Shown: positions 30,730 to 42,018, counted from the stretch's first letter. The stretch is DNA of 64,000 nucleotides from Takakia lepidozioides (GCA_030704615.1 CM060733.1:31558001-31622000); one strand, 5' to 3'. A program made the numbers and translations. The notes: generated from the sequence alone by a model not told the origin.

Positions 30730-31865
30730 ATGGCTAAGTCCCTGAACGGCAATAGGGCCTACAACTGGAATATGGCGCCGAATTTCCACTTCAGGGCCAC
30801 CCAGTCTAGGGACTTAGCCCGAAAATGGCTAAGTCCCTGAACGGCAATACGGCCTGGAACTGGAAAATGGCGCCGAATTTCCAGTTCAGAGCCAGCCAGT
30901 CTAGGGACTTAGCCCGAAAATGGCTAAGTCCCTGGACGGCAATAGGGCCTAGAACTGGAAAACGGCGCCGAATTTCCAGTTCCGGGCCAGCCACCCTAGG
31001 GACTTAGCCCGAAAATGGCTAAGTCCCTGGACGGCAATAGGGCCTAGAACTGGAAAACGGCGCCGAATTTCCAGTTCCGGGCCAGCCACCCTAGGGACTT
31101 AGACCGAAAATGGCTAAGTCCCTGGACGGCAATAGGGCCTGGAACTGGAATATGGCGCCGAATTTCCACTTCAGGGCCAGCCAGTCTAGGGACTTAGCCC
31201 GAAAATGGCTAAGTCCCTGAACGGCAATAGGGCCTGGAACTGGAAAAGGGTGCCGAATTTCCAGTTCAGGGCCAGCCAGTCTAGGGACTTAGCCCGAAAA
31301 TGGCTAAGTCCCTGGACGGCAATAGGGCCTAGAACTGGAAAACGGCGCCGAATTTCCAGTTCCGGGCCAGCCACCCTAGGGACTTAGACCGAAAATGGCT
31401 AAGTCCCTGGACGGCAATAGGGCCTGGAACTGGAATATGGCGCCGAATTTCCACTTCAGGGCCAGCCAGTCTAGGGACTTAGCCGAAAATGGCTAAGTCC
31501 CTGAACGGCAATAGGGCCTGGAACTGGAAAAGGGTGCCGAATTTCCAGTTCAGGGCCAGCCAGTCTAGGGACTTAGCCCGAAAATGGCTAAGTCCCTGGA
31601 CGGCAATAGGGCCTAGAACTGGAAAACGGCGCCGAATTTCCAGTTCCGGGCCAGCCACACTAGGGACTTAGGCCAAAAATGGCTAAGTCCCTGAACGGCA
31701 ATAGGGCCTAAAACTGGAATATGGCGCCGAATTTCCACTTCAGGGCCAGCCAGTCTAGGGACTTAGGCCGAAAATGGCTAAGTCCCTGAACGGCAATAGG
31801 GCCTGGAACTGGAAAATGGCGCCGAATTTCCAGTTCCGGGCCAGCCAGTCTAGGGACTTAGCCAT
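30730..31865. repeat. twelve 95-bp satellite units with two inverted repeats each
   Basis: TGGCTAAGTCCCTG recurs at 30731, 30826, 30921, 31016, 31111, 31206, 31301, 31396, 31490, 31585, 31680 and 31775. Each unit holds two palindromes: GGGACTTAGCC / GGCTAAGTCCC around CGAAAAT, and AACTGGAAA..TTTCCAGTT around a CGGCGCCG centre. Units 31111-31395 and 31396-31679 are near-identical triplets, that is, a 285-bp higher-order repeat. The array lies in an intron of the minus-strand gene. The 60-codon ORFs in it are repetition artefacts. Confidence 0.95.
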
Positions 31866-31920
31866 TTTCGGAGCCCTGACTGGAAATTCGGCGCCATTTT
31901 CCTAACACCACTTGAGGCCT

Positions 31921-34900
31921 CTAACATCCTGAAATGCCAGGACTTGAAAGAAAGGCAGCGCGTATGTACCTGTACAGAAGGCGCATTGCTGCTTTGTCCG
32001 CGTTCGGCTGGTCGGTGAACTCGTGGCTCCGGCGAGCATCTGCTATCTCCCGAAAGAATAGGTTGGTTTTGTAGAGCAGAAAGTACCTCGTCACATAGTC
32101 ACGTAGGCTCTCTGCTGCAGGAGATATCTCCATCTTGAACTGATGTGCTTGTGTGTCCAGCTGCTCTTGCGCATTCGTCGTCACCTGTGGAGATTGTCCA
32201 TCAGATCGCTTTCCTCAAAAAATACAATGAATCCACCCCCTACTAGAGTAGAAGCCCCAAACGAAGCGTGGGGAAGTACCTGAAACCACCATGTCATGCG
32301 GTTCATCCACATGTCGAATGTGGGGTCAGAGAGTTTGTCCGGTTTGGGGAAGCTCCACATGTCCCTGGTACTTTGGGAACCATTCCAGATTTGGAGCCAC
32401 CGGGTCTGTCCAACCACCCAGCATATTCGTAAGCGCCAAACACCACAAAAAGGAGTTGTTGCCACCACAATTTGGTTAAGAATGTATCACCTTTTCTGTT
32501 GCATCCACACAGGATGTGGCTAGACGATGGAGCTTCTCCAATGTCATCGTGGGCTTCAGAGCGCGAGAGTAGTGCTTCCCCACCTCCACCAGAAAGTCGG
32601 CACCAAGGGCGGGATCAGCTATGGCCACGTACTTTACCATCCGCGACTTGTACTTTATGCGGGCCCTCACCTCCGCAGCTTTGACATACGATTCGAGTTC
32701 CGGGAGGGTTGGATTCTTCTCCTCTGACTCCATATAGAACCTCCGCGCATGTGCCAAATCCTGCTGTATTTTCGTCTGTCAAGAATGCGCACATAAGATT
32801 AGAGATCCTGCTCAACACAATTTCTTCTATTGGGGGAGGAGAGACAGATTAGCTCAACAAAACTGTCAGGAGCTTTACCCGAAATATGTAGTCCACCATG
32901 GCGTCGACGCTCAGCCTATACCAGGTTCTGTCTGCCTTTGCCTCCGACTTGCGCAGGAGGTCGGCACTAAGGGAATTGGCAAACTCTTGCACCCCCTGCT
33001 TCCCGACATCCTTCACTCGGAAGAGCATATGGGACAAGTTGGTGGCAATGAAGGCATTCTCAGTCACCCTGCAGTGCCACATTTCCATCAAACAATACTG
33101 AAATGGGAATTTTCATCATATATGAGGATTCGCAATGAAATGACTTCCAAATTCAAAGTCCAAAAGCGAGAGGGGTTGTAGCTTACGAGTTGATGTCGGC
33201 CATTGCAGCTTTGAGAAGACTGCGATCTTTGGGCCCCGCAACCTTCAGCACAACACAATCGACGGCGAAATGCCAATCGAGATCGTTGGGTGGGCTTGGG
33301 CAATGTGCTCCATCCATGCCAGGAGGCGATGATTGCCGTCCCACACGTAGAACATCTTACCGGACATGTGCTGGAAAAGAGGATCACTAGCAATCGATCT
33401 CTCGAACTCCTCATTTCGCGTTTGCCAATGGGGACCCCATTTGTCCACCTCATCGGAAGTGTGGGCACGGGAAGCTCCGTGGTCGTTCTCAATGGAAACG
33501 TAAAAGGCGGCAGACCCCATTCGATATCCATCCTGGAAAGAGAATTTCAGCTTGTCGATATCGCCTGGGAGGGCAGGTCTCACCACCTGCAATGACACCA
33601 AGCGGCAAAGGGGAATTCGAAGCTTGGCCGGGTACACCATGCCCCCAGCACCCTGCCAATGTTGCTGTGGGTTGCCTCCAACATCTTGGCAGCGGCCAAC
33701 TTCATATCCGCCTCAGACATGACATCTGCTGCAGAGGGGTTTTCCGGCAGCCCACCAGGACCGCCAAATCCAGCCTGTATGCTCCGGGTTTGGGGCCTGG
33801 GATGTCCGGGAGGATGTCATCCTGGTCAGAAACCTGTCGTCCTCCTCAACAGGGTCAGCCACCTGCGAACCACCTCCAGCACTCTCGTCGTCTCTACTGC
33901 CCTCTCCCTGGCTTCACCTCGAACTTGCACAATCCGTGCTCTTTCAGGTGTTCTTTCCTCTCCTCCACTCTCCACCGTATGGGTAATTGCGGGGGCTGCT
34001 CTTGCCCGCGATGGTCTAACCGGTGTGCTACTGCCTCTCTGTGGTGTCTTTTAGGGATCCACCGTCTCTGTGGGTCCCTCGCTTACATTGGCATCTGTCA
34101 TTTGGGCACCCCTGGCCTCTTCAGCTGCCTTTTGTCTTTCCTCCTGGCTAGCATTCTGTCTCGTCTGTTCTTTTGCCCTCTCTTTTGCCCTCTCACGGGC
34201 TTTCTGTTTCTTACTAGGGCTAGCAGCAGGGGAGCCCTCCAGGACGACCACCTTTGATTGAGGCGAACTGACACCCTCGCGCGCACTGCTCACTCCCCCC
34301 TCCGCAGCCCGTGACTGCTCTCTCGCCGGGGATTGCATGTGCTTAGCTTTCTTCTTTTTCTTTGCGTGGGCGGGCCCTACTGCATGTGCATGAACAACCT
34401 CCATTGCCGGATCTGCTGTCCTCATGTCCTCACGCCCTTCACCTGCCATGCCGCCTGCACCAACCTCCCCAATGCCTACTCTGTCGTAATCTCGTTGCAA
34501 GTCCTCCCGTCCACCAACAAAAGGTTTAAGTTTGCCCTCTCGCCCCCAAGTTGGGCGATTCAAACATGCGATGAGTTGGAGCTGTCGATGATACCACCTG
34601 CGTGCCGGGCTCGTCGTCACTCTGTCATTGACAAAAATTGTGAAAACCAACATCGGTGCAAAAAGCAGCATCGCAACGAGCAGCGCAACCACCATAGCAA
34701 CAATCATGTAGCAAAAATGAAAACATAACAAGTTTAGGAAGTATGGAGAGCCATGCAACAACAATGAAAACAAATGCAACCATTGCCTAAGAATGACATG
34801 CACAAGCAGCCTTCTCCAGAGCTGCTGGATTTGCACACGCATTGCAAACAATCTAAGGTTCACTCACTATCTAAAGTTCACTCATACAGCAAAGCCAGGA

Positions 34901-35155
34901 TAAGATGCAAAAACAAAGCGAGGTAACAAAGTGAAAGCAAAAAATAAATCGAACAAACCGAAAGCAGAAGTGGCTTGCCTGAGAGTACTCGGCTTCAGTT
35001 GGCGCAGGTTGTGAGCAAGACACTGGAATCTCCTGCTGGAGCTTCAGTTTGGCCATGCGAGAGATTGGCCGTCGTCCGTAGTACAGAGCTTTCAACTTCC
35101 GCCGCGGTCTGGATGTGAGGTCTCTCTCAGGAGAGCCACGCCCTTCAGGCGGCAT
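31921..35155 (-). CDS. MULE-borne minus-strand gene, 5' exons, ParB-like
   Basis: Exons can be traced from 35155 (MPPEGRGSPERDL, basic) through a Lys/Glu-rich exon (34500-34051, KKKKKAKHMQ, KQKARERAKERAKEQ), a ParB-like exon (33640-33200) and helical exons at about 33091-32860 (FRVKDVGKQGVQEFANSLSA), 32775-32487 (KNPTLPELESYVKAAEVRAR), 32440-32285 (PDKLSDPTFDMWMNRMTWWF) and 32184-31965 (SPAAESLRDYVTRYFLLY). Several boundaries show GT and AG signals (GTAAAG near 32880, GTACTT near 32280, GTACAT near 31968). After an intron with the 95-bp array the gene continues into 30695-28349. The exon chain is reconstructed by eye and a 1-nt indel breaks the ParB-like exon, so this copy may be inactive. 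Confidence 0.55.
33200..33640 (-). CDS. ParB/sulfiredoxin-fold-like exon with DGNHR
   Basis: Residues 25-50 (PGDIDKLKFSFQDGYR then FYVSIEN) and 97-109 (FYVWDGNHRLLAW) follow the ParB-type pattern of a short strand/helix lead, then V.DG.HRL.A; the DGNHR box is at 101-105. The frame ends early through a 1-nt difference, while the other frame continues WHFAVDCVVLKVAGPKDRSL and AAMADIN to a GTAAGC donor. In bacteria and phages ParB-type domains often precede beta-class DNA methylases, the arrangement implied here. The assignment rests on one motif and gene order. Confidence 0.45.
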
Positions 35156-35289
35156 AAGTCCCAGCCAAAAAGATCTCCTTTTTTGGGGTACATGCCTGGA
35201 ATACCATGTTAAGCAAGTTTAGCATGAGATTTAGGGTACGTGTCCAGGAAGCCATGCGTCTCCAGCCCGAATAATAACCGACGGCCGTC
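35156..35289. promoter_or_regulatory. probable promoter side of the minus-strand gene
   Basis: The 130 bp between the first ATG (35155) and the palindrome array lack ORFs. No clear TATA box was found. With the palindromes they form the region between two divergent genes. Confidence 0.3.
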
Positions 35290-37520
35290 GACATTTATTG
35301 CCCAACTGCGCAATTAAATGTCGGATGAAGCCCTCCATGTCGGATGAAAATCGACGTAAACAGTCCCGGAATTTCCAACGTAGAGGTAATTCGTAGCGCT
35401 GCACGATGAATTCCGTCGCCGGATTTCATCCTGTCCATGTAATCGGAGCGCAGGTCAGGATGGATATCCACGCCGAATTTCCATCCGCGGAGGAGGGGCG
35501 GGTTGGAATAGCCTCGGTTGAAATTTCCCCTCATGCAGGTAATTCGGAAGTGCTCGATGGAATCCGGCTCCGATTTCATTCCATCCTTCCGCTTAGGGTA
35601 GGGCGGCTTGTTTACATTTCGCCCTCATGCGGTAATTAATTCGGAAGCCGCGGATGGAAATCCGGCGCGCCCGAATTTCCATCCGCGGAGGTAGGGGCGG
35701 AGGTGGAAATTTCCCTCATGCAGGTAATTCGAAGCGCCGCGGATGGAAATCCGGCGCCGAATATCCTCCTCGAGGTAGGGCGGAGGTGGAAATTTCCCTC
35801 ATGCAGGTAATTCGGAATCCGCGCGCGATGGAAATCCGGCGGCCGAATATCCACCCGGAGGTAGAGGGCGGCGGTGGAAATTTCCCTCATGCAGGTAATT
35901 CGGAAGCGCGCGGATGAAATGGCGCCGAATATCCATCCGCGGAGGTAGGGCGGCGGTGAAATTCCCTCATGCAGGTAATTCGGAAGCGCGCGGATGGAAA
36001 TCCGGCGCCGAATTTCCATCCGCGGAGGTAGGGCGAGGTGGAAATTTCCCTCATGCAGTATTCGGAGCGCACGATGAGAAATCCGCGCCGATTTCATCCG
36101 CGCCTGTATGGCGTGCGCCGAATTTCCCTCCTGCAGGTAATTCGAATAACCGGATGAATGTGAAATTCGGCGCCGAATTTCCATCCAGCAGGTAAGTCAA
36201 TCCCGCATAAATGGAAATTCGGCGCCGAATTCCATCCTGCAGGTAATTTTCCAAAACGAATCGGTGCCAATGGATATTCGGCGCCGACTTCCTTCGCCAT
36301 GTATTTTCTGGCGTGGAATTACCTTCGTGCGTATCCATTAAGATTACCTTCTTTGCAAGGTAATCCCAGATGAGAATACCCTTCGGCAGGTAATTCTGGA
36401 CGAGGATTTCACATCCTGGACTACCTGCAGGAAGGTAATTCTCCATCTGGACATTACCTGCAGGAAGGTATTCTCATCTGGGAATTACTGCACGCAGTAA
36501 ATCTTATAGTATACCTGCACTAAGTTATTCACGCTCAGAACTAAATGTCGAATGGAAATTCGGCGCCAATATCCTTGGCACCGATCCGACTTACCTGCTG
36601 ATGCAAATTCGGCGCCGAATTTCCATTCATCCGGTAATTCGAATTACCTGCAGATCTGTTGTTCACCGGTGGCATGATTCCCTTCGTCTTGCTCCGCTGC
36701 AATCGCCTCCATCCGGATTGACCTGATGCGGCATTCCATTCGGCTCCGCTTCGATCCGAGATTCCACTACCTGCTGGATGGAAATTCGGCGCCGAATCTC
36801 CATCCATCCGGGATTCCACTTACCTGCTGGATGAAATTCGGCGCCGAATTTCCATCCGGGGATGGTCTCTGTCGGAAGGTGCCGCCTCTTTGCCGCTCTG
36901 TTGATATTCGGTGCCGAATTCCGTCCTGGGTTGAAAATATGACGGCCAGGTGCCGACCTCTCCCTTCTCCCCGACTGCATTGGAACGGCCCCGAATTGAA
37001 ATTCGGCGCCGTTTTCCCATCTGTGGAGGTTTTATGTCGGCCAGTTTTTCGGTCTGACCCCCGACAAGACTTCCTTTGGGGGGGCCCGGATGGAAATTCG
37101 GCGCCGAATCTCCGTCCAGGGGAATTTCTCTGTCGCACACTCGCCGGCCTCTGCGCCCGAGGCGACTTCATCCGGGCGTCCCCTGTTCGATATTCGGTGC
37201 CGAATTTCCGTCCGGGGGTTGAAATGTGACGGCCAATGCAGGCCACTCCCCCCTCCCCGACTGCATCCGAAACCGCCCCGGATGGAAATTCGGCGCCGTT
37301 TTTCCATCTGGGGATGTTTTATGTGCCGTCCAGTTTTCGGCCTGACCCCCCGACACGACTCCCTTTGGGGGGCCCGGATGGAAATTCGGCGCCGAATCTC
37401 CATCCAGGGGATGTTCTCTGTCGCACATACTCCGGCCTGCGCCCGAGGCGACTTCATCCGGGCTTCCTCTGTTGGATATTGGGTGCCGAATTTCCATTCG
37501 GGGGTAGTAATGTGAGGGCA
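35290..37520. repeat. degenerate palindromic array between divergent genes
   Basis: More than 15 copies of a self-complementary sequence lie here, at best 30 bp long with arms GGATGGAAATTCGG and CCGAATTTCCATCC around CG (good copies near 35998, 36776, 36829, 37087 and 37377). In 35.5-36.2 kb they sit in 80-95-bp units with CCTCATGCAGGTAATTCGGA; in 36.7-37.5 kb the units are 100-300 bp and looser. Many arms differ by single changes (ATCCGGCGCCG, GATATTCGGTGCCG). ORFs seen in all six frames are by-products. Confidence 0.85.
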
Positions 37521-37786
37521 CGGTGCCGCTTCTCCCCTTCAGCCGTCATCATCCGGACGGCCCCCCACTTTCTGACTGCATACCGTTGGGCAGTTATTGC
37601 GCAAAGACGAGGGGCCGCATTCCGGAGACAAGGTTCATTAACACTCTGACTGTGGATTTTTGAGATAGTTGGCTCCCTGGATTTGGATCAGGCTTCGTCA
37701 CTCGGACAAATCGGCATCGCATTCATTCCCATCGCTGCACCCCCTTCTACCAGGGAGCTTCCCCGCCGCCATCCTGGCAGTCTTGT

Positions 37787-38580
37787 GTGCACATCTCCCA
37801 TGGCGGAAACCCGAGCGCTACAGTGTACTGCCCTCCTCACGAGCATAGAGCTTCATTTCCGTGCAGAGGGGACACCTGCCGGGTGATGGAGAAATATCTG
37901 TGCGTTCGATACCACCTGAAACCGGGGTCGGTTTTTTTGGAGGAGGAAAGGAAGGACTCAAACGGCCTTGTTGTCGAGAGTATTGTTGTGCTCCACGATG
38001 ATTTCGGCGATGGCAGGGAATGGCGAGTTCCACCATCGGACAGCGTCATATACAGGGCTGTTGGGGACTTCATTTGCCCCGCCAAATGCACCGTCTATCC
38101 TGGCGCCTTCCACGAAACAATCCGCGAATCAGAGAGTGGGTACCTCAAAGAGAGAAGTCCGCAACGAAGTAAATCCAGAGCCGAACCCATCCATGAAGAC
38201 GACCGAGAACCGGGTTGTTCACAACCTGTCCGACTCAGACGAGGTCATGGAAGTTCCGAGTTGTCCTGGAGATCAGGCAAGTCCTCAATGGACGTCAGTG
38301 GAGGGGAGTCATATTCCCAGCACGAGCACCGCAGTTCGATCTATTCTAGAAATTCTGCGAGGGCTTCACCTGGAGGGACACCGGTCGGAGCTGGCCGGGC
38401 TGGACTACAGCAAGTTCGCAATTAAATCGGTTACATGCCTTCCCGCCGACGTCGACGGTAATATCTTCTTTGAGTTCCCTCCTCGGGCGGACTACTCGAG
38501 GGCGTCCGGAATGTTGACAGATATGGATAGAAAACATGACGGTCATCCTTGTGCGTTACCAAAACCACCAGCATGAAGAT
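37787..38580 (+). pseudogene. MULE transposase gene, N-terminal exons
   Basis: Two frames are needed: MEKYLCVRYHLKPGSVFLEE..YRAVGDFICPAKCTVYPG, then SDEVMEVPSCPGDQ, STAVRSILEILRGLHLEG and FAIKSVTCLPADVDGNIFFE. No named domain is visible. Order and strand place it as the N-terminal part of the transposase whose core follows within 1 kb. It lies immediately to the right of the palindromic array, divergent from the ParB-like gene. Confidence 0.5.
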
Positions 38581-38582
38581 GC

Positions 38583-39235
38583 TTGATGGTGTGCGGGTGC
38601 GCTACGTTGTTTGTGCGGGCGCGTTGCGGTGTTTCTCCCCAACTTGCTTCCACTTTAAATCCAGAGGTCACAGGAACGAGACCGATTGGACAGGCACAGC
38701 TCACCAACCATTTCGAGCTCAGGAGAAGGTTCCGAACTCCGCATTTAAGTGTGCGCATTGCAAAGAACCACCACACTGCATGTCTGTTTGTAATGCCAAG
38801 CAGTTCTATGTGTTGCACCGTTTCCCTGACCTCACCCGAGCTTGCATACACGTTGGTTCCCATTGTCACAAATTGGCGAGGGGGAACTCGCGGGAGGCTG
38901 CCCACGAAGCAGAGCAGCTCGTTCAGGAGGAGGTTAAGTTGAGACCGGTGCCAAACCCAAACAGATACAGCTCCAAGCCGCCCATAAGATGGCATTGGCC
39001 AGAATTATGTCGGAAGACGGCTCCGATAGAGTTCCTCTCGACGAGAAGGAAATGGAGGCATTGCTGGAGTTGGTGTCCCACGTATGTTCACCGAATGTCC
39101 GAAACCACATTGTCTCATGCAAACAGAAAATTGGGCGTGGCTCGGATATGCACTCCATTCTGGAGGTGAAGCGACGATGTGGATATGACTACATTCATGG
39201 AGTAGGTTTCCAGGACAAGGGACTGAGGCAGATCG
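38583..39235 (+). pseudogene. MULE transposase, Cys/His-rich domain
   Basis: The frame of 38549-39169 reads GVRVRYVVCAGALRCFSPTC, then TDWTGT, FKCAHCKEPPHCMSVCNAK and RACIHVGSHCHKLARG, with paired Cys and His residues suggesting zinc-binding modules ahead of the catalytic domain. 38989-39235 in another frame adds MEALLELVSHVCSPNVRNHI and SILEVKRRCGYDYIHG. The frame changes indicate introns or decay. Confidence 0.5.
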
Positions 39236-39880
39236 TTGTTTCGTATTCAAAATGTCCACGTGTGGACCTGGCAGTGGCGTCGAACTGGTCGACAGGATGA
39301 CGAGTGGGAACTTGTCAAACGTTGGGTCATGTTCGACCATATCAAGCGAATTACAAATCACCAGTGGGTGACAATGGGTGCACATGTCTACGACACCCAC
39401 TGCAGGATGCTAATGACAATTGCTATTTGTGAGATGAAAGAGAGGACACACAATCGGAGATGCTTCTTTGGCAGGGAATAAACGAACAGATGGCCAAGGC
39501 GGGATTGCCCCCTCCCAATTTCCGTGGTTTCATGGCGGACAACGCACAAGCAAATTGGGCTGCCATCCGAAGGGTGTACGGGCAAGACCCCAATGTTCCC
39601 ATGGAAGGCAAGGAGAGATCTTGTGGGTTCCATTTTCTGCAGAGCCTTTCGCAGTACACAACCAGGCTCGTGGCGCCAGATTTCAGAGAGGAGCACCGTT
39701 CCATGTGCCTTGCGTGGAAGCGCGCTCCCACCTTGGATGATGCAGAGACACAGTTTTGCATGCATACGGGCTTGGTGGACATCGTCAGGTGCTGTAAGGA
39801 AATCAGACGAAGGAGCAATGGTCAGTTGGCTAGCATGGTGGCATTATCGTTTCCTCCAGTTCGGCGACTATATGCGGGAG
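39236..39880 (+). pseudogene. MULE transposase catalytic core
   Basis: The first frame (39236-39481) has HQWVTMGAHVYDTHCRMLMT with a candidate first Asp at 39392. The second (39460-39880) has NFRGFMADNAQANWAAIRRV with a candidate second Asp at 39538, followed by RSCGFHFLQSL, the C-x2-H motif of Mutator-like transposases. The shift between frames at about 39437 (a GAGAG stretch) looks like a 2-nt gain that breaks the gene. An 86-bp intron (39881-39966, GTGAGT..TGTGCAG) follows. Confidence 0.75.
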
Positions 39881-39966
39881 GTGAGTTGCACGAATTCGCG
39901 TCCCGTTGGATATTATTCTTGGCCATATTCGTAACTTGCTTGTAACCTGAACATGTGCTTGTGCAG

Positions 39967-40304
39967 GAAATGTGTCTCGACTCCGACACCAACATGCCCA
40001 CGACAACATGGCCGAATCAGTGCACTCTTCCTGGCGTGCCTCCTCTGCGGCGCATCTGGTGGACATCCTCACTGCCACAACGGAGGACATTGTGAGGTCA
40101 ATTATGCAGCAATGCAGGTACAACGAGTTCTTGAAAGGGAAACAGTGGGGCTTGGGGCCGGACAGGCAGGAAATGCTGATGCGGACTGCCTCCAGATCGA
40201 AGATCCTCGGAAGTGAGCGGCAGCCTTGCGAGAGGGCCTTCGGGACACGCCATTGCTGCGAAGAGGCCAACATTTGGAAGGAGATGTTCATACCCGTCCC
40301 GTGA
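39967..40304 (+). pseudogene. MULE transposase, region of the last catalytic Glu
   Basis: The exon reads RLRHQHAHDNMAESVHSSWR, SAAHLVDILTATTEDIVRSI and LKGKQWGLGPDRQEML. The (N-M)-A-E-S-x-H motif fits the position of the third acidic residue of MULE DDE transposases. The reading frame after the intron does not match the frame before it exactly, another sign of decay. Confidence 0.65.
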
Positions 40305-41034
40305 GACGAAGACTTGACGAGGCACCTGGCGGAGAAGAGGATTCATGGCGAGCTGACAAGAATATTCGCACGCTCCCTCGTGGTCCGGTGATGTTGTCCG
40401 AGGAGGTCTCGTCGAGCACCGGAAGTCCTGCACGTTCAAGATCGCCACCTCCTTTGAGCACAGGGCGCGTGCCCCGGCAACATAACGAGCCATCTGTTGT
40501 AAAGCAATACAACATTCCCATTGTGGAGACAAGAGTGTCGGAGTCACAGTGGAGAATTGCGAGGACATTGCCGGCATTTCGAGGGAAGTGTTGCGCCATC
40601 CGGGTGGATACGAGAGCACGCTGTGGTGAGATGATTCGGAGGAACCCACACGGTGCTGTACCTGTACCTTGTTTCAGCGGCAGATTTTTGACTCCCACAT
40701 TTGCTCACGCCCAACGCAGACATTTTGGTTCTGTAGGCACGACATAATGACCTGTGTATTTGGCAAGCCCAAGTACGGGGATTCAGGGAATGCCGGAGCC
40801 TCCGGGCGTCTGGCCTGTTGCACCGGGTTTGCAGCCTCTCTCAAATGAGGCGGATGCTCTATCTGCAGCAGGATTTCGAATGGTGCAACGCACAGACATC
40901 CCGGCCCACGCATTTCCGGTTCCTCAGACCCAGCCATTTGCAGACTGCTCGGTCCAGTAGAGACGGATTGGACCATTCTGCACATCCCACAATGCGATTC
41001 GGAAGAGTGAAGAGAACGACACCCTCCCAACAAG
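40305..41034 (+). pseudogene. MULE transposase linker and small Cys-rich part
   Basis: Open segments give VKQYNIPIVETRVSESQWRI and FRGKCCAIRVDTRARCGEMI with possible Cys ligands (40480-40720). 40750-41034 has no confident frame, although DGLDHSAHPTMRFGRVKR lies just ahead of the SWIM exon. Confidence 0.4.
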
Positions 41035-41385
41035 TTGAATGAGACTCGGATTGCCAATGCTCTTGGGATGGCTTGCACTATTCAGAGCTCCGTGGACGTA
41101 CCCCCACCCGGCCTTGGGCGTGTGTATCGGATGGCAACGGCCGGCTCGGCTGTACGCGACGATGTATACACAATTACGATTGGAGTGGAGCCGACTTGCA
41201 ACTGTACGGACTTCTCGTTGATGGAAGCAAAGAAGGGTTCGAAGTATTATCCGTGCAAGCATCTGTATTACATTTACCTGAAGAGGTTGAGGATGAACGT
41301 GACTATTGATGACTTTATTCATGCACCGGCGTTGAGCGTGAACGAGCTGCACAAACTCCTCCTTAGGGATTCCAGAAATCATTGA
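41035..41385 (+). CDS. MULE transposase C-terminal exon, SWIM zinc finger
   Basis: The frame of 116 codons reads PPPGLGRVYRMATAGSAV, VEPTCNCTDFSLMEAKKG and YYPCKHLYYIYLKRLRM, then LSVNELHKLLLRD and a stop. CNC..CKH is the CxCx(n)CxH SWIM ligand set. The layout is the same as at 11235-11693. SWIM fingers end many Mutator-like transposases and bind nucleic acid or protein. The gene stops 30 bp before the assembly gap. Confidence 0.75.
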   Translation: MNETRIANALGMACTIQSSVDVPPPGLGRVYRMATAGSAVRDDVYTITIGVEPTCNCTDFSLMEAKKGSKYYPCKHLYYIYLKRLRMNVTIDDFIHAPALSVNELHKLLLRDSRNH

Positions 41386-41417
41386 TGGGGCAAACGGAAT
41401 CCTCCATATGGATATTT

Positions 41418-41917
41418 NNNNNNNNNNNNNNNNNNNNNNNNNNNNNNNNNNNNNNNNNNNNNNNNNNNNNNNNNNNNNNNNNNNNNNNNNNNNNNNNNNN
41501 NNNNNNNNNNNNNNNNNNNNNNNNNNNNNNNNNNNNNNNNNNNNNNNNNNNNNNNNNNNNNNNNNNNNNNNNNNNNNNNNNNNNNNNNNNNNNNNNNNNN
41601 NNNNNNNNNNNNNNNNNNNNNNNNNNNNNNNNNNNNNNNNNNNNNNNNNNNNNNNNNNNNNNNNNNNNNNNNNNNNNNNNNNNNNNNNNNNNNNNNNNNN
41701 NNNNNNNNNNNNNNNNNNNNNNNNNNNNNNNNNNNNNNNNNNNNNNNNNNNNNNNNNNNNNNNNNNNNNNNNNNNNNNNNNNNNNNNNNNNNNNNNNNNN
41801 NNNNNNNNNNNNNNNNNNNNNNNNNNNNNNNNNNNNNNNNNNNNNNNNNNNNNNNNNNNNNNNNNNNNNNNNNNNNNNNNNNNNNNNNNNNNNNNNNNNN
41901 NNNNNNNNNNNNNNNNN
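41418..41917. other. assembly gap of exactly 500 N
   Basis: A round number of N usually marks a scaffold join of unknown length. The right end of the MULE-type element, the body of gypsy family B and the 3' ends of copies A2 and A1 must lie in or beyond it. ORFs called through the N are meaningless. Confidence 0.98.
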
Positions 41918-42018
41918 CGGGCTCCCGGGATCATCATCTTTTGGGCCGTTCCGCTTTCGCTTCGGCTTGCCCGACCCCATGATGAGGCCAATCCCAAGGA
42001 CCGCGTACTGAACTCTAA
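41918..42018 (-). CDS. family B gag start
   Basis: Reading leftwards from the primer-binding site, the minus strand opens a basic N-terminus (MGSGKPKRKRNGPKDDDPGS) that runs into the gap. Position directly after LTR and PBS indicates the first ORF of the element. Confidence 0.5.

Noticed and set aside
30806-31671. Several near-identical 60-62-codon ORFs
   Set aside because: They appear on both strands because the satellite period keeps frames open; no coding signal.
30730-31865. CRISPR-like array
   Set aside because: Units are contiguous 95-bp repeats without unique spacers, contain two palindromes each and lie in a eukaryotic intron.
35406-37649. Many overlapping ORFs of 60-167 codons in all frames
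   Set aside because: By-products of the GC-rich palindromic array.
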